Positions 8,925 through 16,222 of a stretch of DNA of 64,000 nucleotides are shown here, piece by piece (positions within the stretch are counted from its first letter, which is position 1; each line of letters begins with the position of its first letter). The notes beneath the pieces are model-generated. The model searched no databases. It was not told the DNA's origin and was given only the letters and a program-made list of their open reading frames with translations. Location: NCBI GenBank assembly GCA_018266295.1, contig JAFEAQ010000006.1, forward strand, positions 186,001 to 250,000, given 5' to 3'. The position numbers and the translations under genes were made by a program. Source of the DNA: Bdellovibrionales bacterium (GTDB lineage: Bacteria > Bdellovibrionota > Bdellovibrionia > Bdellovibrionales > Bdellovibrionaceae).

Positions 8925-9548
8925 ATGAAGCAAACTATCACAGCATTTTTATTGATGACGATTTTAACCTTTGTAGGATGCGCTAGTAGAACAGTGAAAA
9001 TGAGCCCTGAAGAGACTCAGGTCTATTTAAATAAAACGCCTGATGTTGCCCAATCGCTACTTTCCGGAAAATCCATGGTTCGGCAATCTGACTATTGTGA
9101 ATCCACTTTTACAGGCCCTTGCTGGAAAGTAGAGTGCATCAGTTCCGCAAAAAACCTGAGCGAAGCACAATGCTGGAAAACTCCGTACGAGGCTTTTGGA
9201 ATCTCAGCCACATCAAATGCACCTAACCAAACGACAGAGCAATTGCTTGCCACATGCAAGGCCGCTCACGAGGACGCTGCTAAAAGAAGAATGAGCTGCT
9301 TTGACTACTTCTCTCGTCTGCAAGGCAACACGGTAGAAAAAGCAGATGTTACGAATACTCAAAAACTCTTGAAACAATTTTGCGATATGAAAGACGTAAC
9401 GTGCACTCGCCAATATACTAAATTTGGAAAAGGCGATCTTAATACGGATGGCATGAGAAGTTCCGCTTATAAAAGAGGAGTATACCAGGTAAGCTCTAAA
9501 GAGAAATCCGGCAATTCTGAGACGTACGAGTATATCATTTTAAAATAG
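8925..9548 (+). CDS. Cysteine-containing lipoprotein, unknown function
   Basis: A 207-residue lipoprotein. The signal sequence ends in a good lipobox (TFVGC, Cys 19) and an AAGGTGAG site precedes ATG 8925. The mature part has a cluster of cysteines between residues 58 and 92 (CESTFTGPCWKVEC, then QCW). More follow at about 117 and 127 and in the C-terminal third, consistent with several disulfides. I do not recognise a family. It is flanked on both sides by the related 20-bp palindromes, so it may be co-regulated with the DUF1592/DUF1552 pair downstream. Confidence 0.75.
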   Translation: MKQTITAFLLMTILTFVGCASRTVKMSPEETQVYLNKTPDVAQSLLSGKSMVRQSDYCESTFTGPCWKVECISSAKNLSEAQCWKTPYEAFGISATSNAPNQTTEQLLATCKAAHEDAAKRRMSCFDYFSRLQGNTVEKADVTNTQKLLKQFCDMKDVTCTRQYTKFGKGDLNTDGMRSSAYKRGVYQVSSKEKSGNSETYEYIILK

Positions 9549-9918
9549 CCATCGAAGCCTGGAGCAGAAGCAGGACATGGTCCTGCTTCAAAACCACTAG
9601 TTTTCAACATAGCCTCACTATCGAAACGCACTGACTTTTAAAATCCGTGGATGAGCCCTCATGTAATTCCCACGTGACCAACTTAGAATGATCTCTCTCC
9701 AAAAAAGTTCGCAAACGGACCTCAAAGTGCTGCACATTTGCAGCACTCTCCAGAGAGAAAAACACTGTCGAACTTTTAGAGGATTTCCATTTGCTCCCAA
9801 CTCATATTTTGTAAAGTAATTCATCACCTGAAAAATTCTGTGTCTACAGAGGAGAATTTCCGGGCGCCCGACTTTACTAAATCGAGAAAGGTTTCGATAA
9901 TTAGGATGGGGGGCACAA
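9549..9918. other. Intergenic region with imperfect palindrome
   Basis: No convincing gene: a minus-strand frame of 112 codons exists but has no ribosome binding site or recognisable product. The palindrome at 9727-9746 is the only strong feature, and a G-rich ribosome binding site stands at the right edge. Confidence 0.5.
9727..9746. promoter_or_regulatory. Imperfect 20-bp palindrome, second candidate operator
   Basis: GTGCTGCACATTTGCAGCAC has one mismatched pair across its axis and shares the core TGCTGCA-x-ATTTGCAGCA with the perfect palindrome at 8786. It lies about 170 bp before the Ig/DUF1592 gene. Together the two sites suggest one regulator acting on both transcription units. Confidence 0.45.
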
Positions 9919-12900
9919 ATGCCACGACCATCCATCAGCGTCCTAAATATCACCAAAGTGATTCTGCTTTTAACGCTCGCAACATTTCCATTTCAAAATT
10001 GCGGCAAAGGATTTCAGGCCAATTCGAACTCCATGGATCTAAATTCAACAAGCTCTGATCCCTCGGATCTCATTGCTCCAACCGTGGCCATCCTTTCTCC
10101 CCTTGAAGGAGCTTTTGTAAAATCGGATTTGACGATTTCAGGCGCTTGCGAATCTGGCTTATCCGTTCAGCTCACTATTAATGGTGGTTCCCCACAAAGT
10201 CTTAATTGTAATATGGGCGCGTTCACTTCAAGTTTGAAATTAAGCCAAGCAGATGGTCCTCTCGAATTAAAAGTTGAACAAATAGACGCCGCCGGAAACA
10301 AAGGATCAAAACAAATCAGCGTGACGAAAGACACCGTGGCTCCGGTCTTGCAATTTTCGGCTCCTGCCGCAAATGCACAACTCACCTCACAAGCCATCAC
10401 CGTTTCAGGAAGTTGTGAAAGCGGCCTCAATGTGATGATCTCGGGCAATGCTTTGACTGCGCCTGCTCAAGTGGCTTGCGCGAATTCAAGTTTCCAAGCC
10501 GCTGTGGGTGGAGTGAGCACCAATGGAACTTATACTCTAAGCTTACAACAAACTGACGCCGCCGGAAATCAAGGAAGTGCGAGCCGCACCATCACCCTGG
10601 CTTTACCAGCAGGAATACCCGTCATTAAATTTTCAGCTCCGGCTGCAAATACTCTCACTAAAACTGGCATTACGATCACAGGGACTTGTGTCACCGGTCT
10701 TCCTATTCAGATTTCAGGAGCCGGCGTGAGCCAAGCTTCGCAAACCACTTGTACTGCGGGCGCTTTCTCTGCAGCGGTGAGCTTCTCTGCGGGTGATGGC
10801 ACTAAAAACATCATCGTGGCTCAAACCAATGCCCAAAACCAAACTGGTCAGGACTCAAGATCCTTTGTCCTGGACACAACAGCTCCTGCGGTGAGCATTT
10901 TAACGCCAGATGCGGGCACCCAAGGCGACACTGCACTGACCATTGGTGGTAGTTGCGAAACTGGACTTAATGTTGTGATTTCAGGAACTGGAGCCGCGGC
11001 CTCTTCGAGTGTGCCCTGCACTGCTGCGACCTTTCAAGCGAGCGTGAATTTTTCCACAGGTGCTGGGGTAAAAACGATCACGGCCTCGCAAACAGATGCT
11101 GTTGGCAATGTCGGAACCAGCTCTCGAAACTTTGAACGGATTGCGCCCATCTTAGATGGAAAAGTTTTATACGCAAACAACTGTTCTTCGTGCCATGGAG
11201 CGCTTGTCAGTAGCACGAAAATCAATCGCACGGCGACGCAAATTACCAATGCGATTGCCACTGTGCCTTCGATGTCGGCCATCAAATTGTCGGCGGATCA
11301 GATCGCAGCCATTGCGCAAGCTTTGTACGTAGATCCGACAACGACGGCGTCAAACTACGCGCTGGATGCCCTTAAGGTGTCTTGCAATGTGGTTGGTGAA
11401 AATCAGGCTTATCACACTTTGAAATTACTCAGCGATTTTGAATTGAAAAATACCTTGAAAGATATTTTTACGCCAACTTACTTTAATGTGTTATTTGAAG
11501 TGGGTACTGATCCTGCGACCCAGCTTGAAACCTCCACTTTAGATGCGGTTCCTAAAAGACGGATCCAGGACTCGTTAACAGCACCGTTTTTATTTAGCAA
11601 AGGCGCAACGACTGTTACGGCAGAGTTTTTAAAAACTTACGATACAACTATTTGGAATGCCGTTCAAAAAATAAAAACTTTAAGCTCGGCACAGCGTACC
11701 CAGATCTTAGGCAGTTACGCCGCTTGCTATAGTGATACCGCATTGACGGATGACTGTCTTACACAATTTATTAATGCATTTGGTTTAAGTGTCTATCGCA
11801 GAAAAATTTTAACGACGGAAGTAACCCAATTTAAAGCGTCCGTGAGTAATGAAAGCACACCTCTTGGTAAACTTTATTACATCATGTATGGAATGCTGAT
11901 GGCACCGGACTTTTTATATCACTACGAAGTCAACGGAACTAACTCGGGTAACATGCTGGTGTTGGACCAATATGCCATTGGTTCTCGAATCTCATATTTG
12001 ATAACGGGCTCGGGCCCTGACAAAAAAATGTTGCAACTTGCAACGGATGGCAAATTAAACACGACCGTCGATATTAATTCAGCAGTCGACTATTTAGTGG
12101 CGACTTATCCAAGCAAGGTGAAAGAGAACATCTGGCAATTCGCTTCTGAATGGTTACGACTCACGAGCTCAAACTTCCCAAGTTCGCCGAGAGCGAATGC
12201 GATTTCAAATAGCTTTGTAAACCTGGCCGCCGGAGAAGGCAGCACTTTCAGAAAAGCCGCTCTTCAAGAGATGAAGGATATGTTTGGCTATTACACGGTC
12301 GACAAGCCGGGTTCATTTACGGATTTACTGACTTCGGATAAATCTTTTGCTTCAAATGCAAAACTGGCCCAGGTCTATAATACGACTGTGTGGACAGCCG
12401 GTCAGACTCCCCCAACTCTACCGACGACCGAAAAAAGAGTGGGGTTTTTAACCAAAGCGGCAATGACAATTCATGGTGGCGATAGAAATAACCCTTTCGT
12501 GACTGGTGGAACTATCTTTAAACATGTCCTTTGCCGACAGTTTGCCGCTCCAGGCGGAATCTTTACGCCTGCGGTGGTGGACCCTAGTATTGTGCGCACA
12601 ACTCGTCAGTATTATGAAGCCCTCGTTCCGCGTGGAAGCTCGTGCATCAGTTGCCATGGTCAACTTGAGCCCTTCGGTATGCCTTTCGAACAATATGACA
12701 TTTTTTCGCGCAACCGAAACAATATTGAAAGAATCTACGCTGATGATGGGACCTACTTAGCTGATAAGGCAACGGATACCACTCAGTCTCCGATCTTTGG
12801 CCCACAGACGATCAGTGTTGATAATGCAGTTACTTTGGTCAGCAGAATTAATGACAGCAAAGAGGCCCATGTTTGCTTTGCGACGCAAATCTATCGCAAT

Positions 12901-13041
12901 CATTTTGGCAAAATGAGTAATGCTGATGATTCCTGCATGCTGAGCCGAATCGCAGAGAAAGCATCTTCGAATAGCACTATTTTAGATATTTTGAAGGCCA
13001 TGGCCATCGATGCAAGCTTTAGACAACGACGTATGAATTAA
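9919..13041 (+). CDS. Ig-repeat, CxxCH, DUF1592/DUF1588/DUF1585-type lipoprotein
   Basis: A 1040-residue exported protein with a GGGGGG ribosome binding site. The signal sequence ends in the unusual lipobox PFQNC (Cys near residue 27). Four Ig-like repeats of about 90 residues start near residues 52, 139, 231 and 320, each with a Pro near the start and a G-x-C-x-x-G motif. A first heme-type motif CSSCH (about 422-426) begins a cytochrome-like region. Then follow DUF1592-like APDFLYHYEV, DUF1588-like RVGFLTKAAMTIHGG and GSSCISCHGQLEPFGMPFE (second CxxCH at about 909-913), and a DUF1585-like end. Families of this type pair with DUF1552 proteins in Planctomycetes, Myxococcota and Bdellovibrionota. 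Their reaction is not established. Confidence 0.85.
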   Translation: MPRPSISVLNITKVILLLTLATFPFQNCGKGFQANSNSMDLNSTSSDPSDLIAPTVAILSPLEGAFVKSDLTISGACESGLSVQLTINGGSPQSLNCNMGAFTSSLKLSQADGPLELKVEQIDAAGNKGSKQISVTKDTVAPVLQFSAPAANAQLTSQAITVSGSCESGLNVMISGNALTAPAQVACANSSFQAAVGGVSTNGTYTLSLQQTDAAGNQGSASRTITLALPAGIPVIKFSAPAANTLTKTGITITGTCVTGLPIQISGAGVSQASQTTCTAGAFSAAVSFSAGDGTKNIIVAQTNAQNQTGQDSRSFVLDTTAPAVSILTPDAGTQGDTALTIGGSCETGLNVVISGTGAAASSSVPCTAATFQASVNFSTGAGVKTITASQTDAVGNVGTSSRNFERIAPILDGKVLYANNCSSCHGALVSSTKINRTATQITNAIATVPSMSAIKLSADQIAAIAQALYVDPTTTASNYALDALKVSCNVVGENQAYHTLKLLSDFELKNTLKDIFTPTYFNVLFEVGTDPATQLETSTLDAVPKRRIQDSLTAPFLFSKGATTVTAEFLKTYDTTIWNAVQKIKTLSSAQRTQILGSYAACYSDTALTDDCLTQFINAFGLSVYRRKILTTEVTQFKASVSNESTPLGKLYYIMYGMLMAPDFLYHYEVNGTNSGNMLVLDQYAIGSRISYLITGSGPDKKMLQLATDGKLNTTVDINSAVDYLVATYPSKVKENIWQFASEWLRLTSSNFPSSPRANAISNSFVNLAAGEGSTFRKAALQEMKDMFGYYTVDKPGSFTDLLTSDKSFASNAKLAQVYNTTVWTAGQTPPTLPTTEKRVGFLTKAAMTIHGGDRNNPFVTGGTIFKHVLCRQFAAPGGIFTPAVVDPSIVRTTRQYYEALVPRGSSCISCHGQLEPFGMPFEQYDIFSRNRNNIERIYADDGTYLADKATDTTQSPIFGPQTISVDNAVTLVSRINDSKEAHVCFATQIYRNHFGKMSNADDSCMLSRIAEKASSNSTILDILKAMAIDASFRQRRMN

Positions 13042-13061
13042 AAGGCAACGGGGGAAGATCA

Positions 13062-14711
13062 ATGAATAAACGAAATAAAATGAGTTCATCAAATGTTGAT
13101 GCGGTTGCCTTCGATACAATAAACCGTCGCATGTTCCTTAAGACCGCCGTCGGATATATGGCAATTCCGTTTTTAACTTCGCTCATTCCCCGTGCGGTCC
13201 TAGCGCAAGTGGCCGCTTCGCCAAGACGTTTTATCGGTATCGCGACCTCGGATCAATTCCCACAACAACTGCTCTTCCCGACAGGCTTTGTGGGCAAAGC
13301 CAATACGGCCCCCTATAGCACTTATACAACGGCGTTTACGGAGAGCGGATTTAATTATAGCGAAACCCTGCTGTCTTCAATTATTAGTGCAAACGGGTCT
13401 ATTTCGGGTGCACTCGATAGTAAATTTAATGCCTATGTTTCAAGAATGGTGATGCTTGGGGGCTTAGACTTTCCAGGCCGTTTGGATCACGGTTCGCAAG
13501 CGTGCATGGGCAATACCGCCAACTCCAATTTAGGTTCAAACTTATCAATGAACAGTAATTACACCGTGGACCGAGTTTTGGCTCGGCAGTCGCAAATTTA
13601 TTCAGGCGCAACGGACGCAGCTCCAGGCATGGCCCTGAGACTGGGTGATAAAAGCTGCTCAGGCGAAAAAACTTTAGCTGGAGGACGTGGTCAAGAAGTT
13701 GGGACCATGGATTTAAGTCTCAATGGCAACTTGAATCAGATATTCGCCACTTACTTTAAGGCAAGCACCGGCACTCCCGGCACGACGACGACAACGGGGG
13801 ATGCGACCAGAAAAGGCATCATTGATCAAATATATAATAGTGCAAATTCAGTCCGAGGCAGTACGAAAACCAGCGCCGAAGATAAATCCCGCTTAGATGA
13901 GTATTTAACAAATCTTTCAGATATTTCCAAGTCGTTGACTCCTACGACAACAACAACCCCTGGAGGCAATGTCTGCCCTGCCGTCGCAAATGATTTTACA
14001 AAGATCACCAGAAACGGCGTGAACGATATTGCCACTGGCACCAGTGCCATTCCTAATACAACGACCTATTTTAAAGATGTTGTTCGTTTGATCACGTTAT
14101 TCATCAAATGTGATTTGTGCCGGGTCTTTAACGTCGGCTTTGCTTCGGCGTTGGCTTCTGCGACGGAATCCATCAATTTTTATACAGAGCCAAGACCATG
14201 GCATTTAGATTATGGCCACGGAAACAACTATCCTAAATTATTAGGCGCGCAGAAATGGGTTTTAGATAACGTCGTCTATGAATTGATGAAAAACTTGAAT
14301 GCAACAGAATCTTCGGAAACCTATCTTGATAATACTTTGATCTACTATTCCCCTGAAATGTCCTTTGGTCATTGTGGCGTTAATATGGGGAGCCTTTTGA
14401 TTGGTGACAAGCGCCTGAATGGTGGAAGAGCCCTTAACTATGCTGACTACAGTAAAGGATTATTGGACGGCACGAGTTCGTACGGTCTTAAAATGGAAAT
14501 CGGCCCCGGCCAACCCATCAATCGCCTTTGGGTCACGATGATGCAAGCCTTTGGTATTCCAACCTCAGCTTATTTCGGCAAGTACGGTTCGCGCACAGAC
14601 ACTTTTGGCAATTGGGTGGACTATTCTAGCTTAGGCGACTACGAAAACCCTTTCAAAACAGTTCAAAGAGCGCAGTTGATTGGGTCCGCGCTGCCAAAAG
14701 TATTGAAATAG
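13062..14711 (+). CDS. DUF1552 protein with Tat-like signal
   Basis: A 549-residue protein 20 bases downstream of the DUF1592-type gene, with a GGGGGAAG ribosome binding site; the two form an operon. A twin-arginine motif NRRMFLK (about residues 21-27) followed by a hydrophobic stretch ending VLAQ suggests Tat export, which implies folding or cofactor binding before transport. The body has the DUF1552 pattern, with RRFIGIATSD near residue 48 and LDHGSQACMG near 145. A C-terminal HxDYGHG-type segment (WHLDYGHG) and SPEMSFGHCG are rich in His and Cys and may bind metal. Low-complexity Thr runs lie near 245 and 297. Function is unknown, but it acts with the preceding CxxCH protein. Confidence 0.85.
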   Translation: MNKRNKMSSSNVDAVAFDTINRRMFLKTAVGYMAIPFLTSLIPRAVLAQVAASPRRFIGIATSDQFPQQLLFPTGFVGKANTAPYSTYTTAFTESGFNYSETLLSSIISANGSISGALDSKFNAYVSRMVMLGGLDFPGRLDHGSQACMGNTANSNLGSNLSMNSNYTVDRVLARQSQIYSGATDAAPGMALRLGDKSCSGEKTLAGGRGQEVGTMDLSLNGNLNQIFATYFKASTGTPGTTTTTGDATRKGIIDQIYNSANSVRGSTKTSAEDKSRLDEYLTNLSDISKSLTPTTTTTPGGNVCPAVANDFTKITRNGVNDIATGTSAIPNTTTYFKDVVRLITLFIKCDLCRVFNVGFASALASATESINFYTEPRPWHLDYGHGNNYPKLLGAQKWVLDNVVYELMKNLNATESSETYLDNTLIYYSPEMSFGHCGVNMGSLLIGDKRLNGGRALNYADYSKGLLDGTSSYGLKMEIGPGQPINRLWVTMMQAFGIPTSAYFGKYGSRTDTFGNWVDYSSLGDYENPFKTVQRAQLIGSALPKVLK

Positions 14712-14744
14712 ATTCGAAGCCCGCTCTGACCTACATCTTGTTTT

Positions 14745-14780
14745 TACCTAAAATAGGTTATAAACATCCTATTTTAGGTA
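14745..14780. terminator. Long AT-rich hairpin after the DUF1552 gene
   Basis: TACCTAAAATAGG and CCTATTTTAGGTA form perfect 13-bp arms around a ten-base loop, starting 34 bases after the DUF1552 stop. It may act as a terminator for that operon, though the T-run after it is weak. It also separates the two in-frame starts of the small downstream gene and so favours the later start. Confidence 0.55.
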
Positions 14781-14827
14781 ATTTTCAACTGTCTCTTGAG
14801 TATTTCCTAAAATCCACCCAATGCGTG

Positions 14828-15007
14828 ATGGATCGCCTCTCGGCTTGGTTTCACTGGGACGACAGAAGAAGCCTCATTCATGCTCTCTGGATCTGCGAAA
14901 AGCATCCCATCAACTTAGATAAAATCAAGCGCTGGGCCGCCAAAGAAAATGCAACCGACAAATTAGAAGAGTTCATCTTTCAATATAGAAAATTAAAAGC
15001 AAAATAG
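14828..15007 (+). CDS. Small cytosolic protein, about 59 residues
   Basis: A short frame beginning MDRLSAWFHWDDRRSLI. An earlier in-frame ATG at 14738 lies before the long hairpin, so I prefer 14828. The residues look coding-like: a charged, helix-forming sequence with Trp-rich N-terminus and Lys-rich end, no signal peptide and no cysteine beyond one. No clear ribosome binding site is visible, which is the main doubt. Family unknown. It could be a small conserved protein of this group or a chance frame. Confidence 0.45.
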   Translation: MDRLSAWFHWDDRRSLIHALWICEKHPINLDKIKRWAAKENATDKLEEFIFQYRKLKAK

Positions 15008-15132
15008 TACTCAACTCCTCTTTGCGAGCGGCGCCTGTAAGCTTTCGACCACAGTTATGAATCAGCGATCACTCTGAATCATGTTCCACCATTACACTCA
15101 ACAACAAGGGATCAAAAGGATTTTGGAGGCTG

Positions 15133-15166
15133 TTGACTTACCTATCTCATCAATAATCTAATTTAG
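15133..15166 (+). promoter_or_regulatory. Possible promoter of the RCC1-repeat gene
   Basis: A TTGACT element with an AT-rich ATAATCTAAT stretch 15-17 bases later resembles a sigma-70 promoter and lies about 25 bases before the RCC1-like gene. The -10 match is partial. Confidence 0.35.
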
Positions 15167-15189
15167 GCGCATAAGTGAGGGAATGTTCT

Positions 15190-16074
15190 ATGTTTAAATT
15201 AATTTTTTCTCTGCTATTAATTTGCCTTCATGGTCATCAAGCAATTGCCAGTTGTGAAACATCTTGGAAAATTTCAAATATAAAGAAAATATCAACAGGC
15301 GATAATTTTGTTTGCGCTATGGGAGACAGCATTGAATGCCGCGGAAAAAAGAATAAATATGGAATTAGTGAAATCCCATATTTGAAACAGCCCAAAGATT
15401 TATCTTCAGATGGGAACGGCGCATGTGCAATTGATGAAGAAGGGTTGAAATGCTGGGGAAGCATGAAATACACCTCTGAAGTTCCTCAATTGAAAAATCC
15501 GTCAGAAGTTTCTTTCAAAACCCCTGATGCTTTGTGCGTAGCAAACAATGAAGAGGTTGAATGCCGCGCTCAGAAAGGTGGAAAAATTGTACTACCTTTT
15601 GGCATTAAACACGTTTCTCAGTTGTCGCTAGGTGGCGATTATGGCTCTTACTTTGGGAGCCCGCGATTTGGCTGCGGAATAGTAAGTGGCCAATTAGAAT
15701 GCTGGGGAGATAATTACTATGGACAAACGGATGCCCCGCAAACTTCAAATCCAATGGCTATAGCTGTTGGCGAGAAACACTCCTGTGTATTAGATGACTC
15801 TAAAGTTAAGTGCTGGGGGGATTGGGGTACTAATGGACAGACAATTGTACCAAAAGGTCTGAACTCAGTTACTCAACTTGTAGCTTATCCATTTGAAACA
15901 TGTGCATTGAAGTCTAATGGAGAGATCAGTTGTTGGGGTATGGGTAGTTATCTTATGCCGCCAAAGAATTTATTTGCGGCAAAGCAAGTGGTCATCGGTC
16001 GTTTCTTTAAATGTGCTTTGGGAAGTGATGAAGTTAGGTGTTGGGGATCAGGAGATAGTTGCCCTCAATTTTGA
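15190..16074 (+). CDS. Exported RCC1-repeat protein
   Basis: A 294-residue exported protein. ATG 15190 is preferred over GTG 15175 because GAGGGA precedes it and the signal peptide starts there (MFKLIFSLLLICLHGHQAIA). The rest is built of RCC1-type repeats seen as Cys-Ala/Val-hydrophobic-x...-x-C-W-G units, for example GCGIVSGQLECWGDN, SCVLDDSKVKCWGDW and TCALKSNGEISCWGMG. The paired cysteines in each blade probably form disulfides. A seven-bladed or partial propeller for protein binding at the surface is likely. Base composition is more AT-rich than its neighbours, which may mark a transferred gene. It ends at a bidirectional terminator facing uvrA. Confidence 0.8.
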   Translation: MFKLIFSLLLICLHGHQAIASCETSWKISNIKKISTGDNFVCAMGDSIECRGKKNKYGISEIPYLKQPKDLSSDGNGACAIDEEGLKCWGSMKYTSEVPQLKNPSEVSFKTPDALCVANNEEVECRAQKGGKIVLPFGIKHVSQLSLGGDYGSYFGSPRFGCGIVSGQLECWGDNYYGQTDAPQTSNPMAIAVGEKHSCVLDDSKVKCWGDWGTNGQTIVPKGLNSVTQLVAYPFETCALKSNGEISCWGMGSYLMPPKNLFAAKQVVIGRFFKCALGSDEVRCWGSGDSCPQF

Positions 16075-16105
16075 TTTAAATCTCTTGTTTTCAAATACAA
16101 GGCTC

Positions 16106-16147
16106 AAATAAAATAGCCCTGACTTCACGATCAGGGCTATTTTATTT
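16106..16147. terminator. Bidirectional terminator between RCC1-like gene and uvrA
   Basis: Perfect 17-bp arms (16106-16122 and 16131-16147) with an eight-base loop. A-rich on the left and T-rich on the right, it serves both convergent genes. Its AGCCCTGACTTC segment is shared with the terminator at 7216-7248. Confidence 0.85.
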
Positions 16148-16158
16148 TACTGCAGGTA

Positions 16159-16222
16159 TTGCTGCCGCATCGCTTCGGCGTAGCCAAGAAGCACTGCGAC
16201 CAGGAACAGGACCTGGCACCTA
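16159..16222 (-). repeat. 64-bp REP-like repeat, copy B
   Basis: This matches 7262-7325 at 61 of 64 positions. Its terminal TAG is the stop codon of uvrA on the minus strand. As in copy A, the repeat sits between the gene and its terminator and contains GCTTC...GAAGC and CAGG/CCTG inverted pairs. Confidence 0.85.

Noticed and set aside
9618-9956. A 112-codon minus-strand frame between the lipoprotein and DUF1592 genes
   Set aside because: It has no ribosome binding site, no recognisable product, and spans the palindrome and the promoter region of the next gene.
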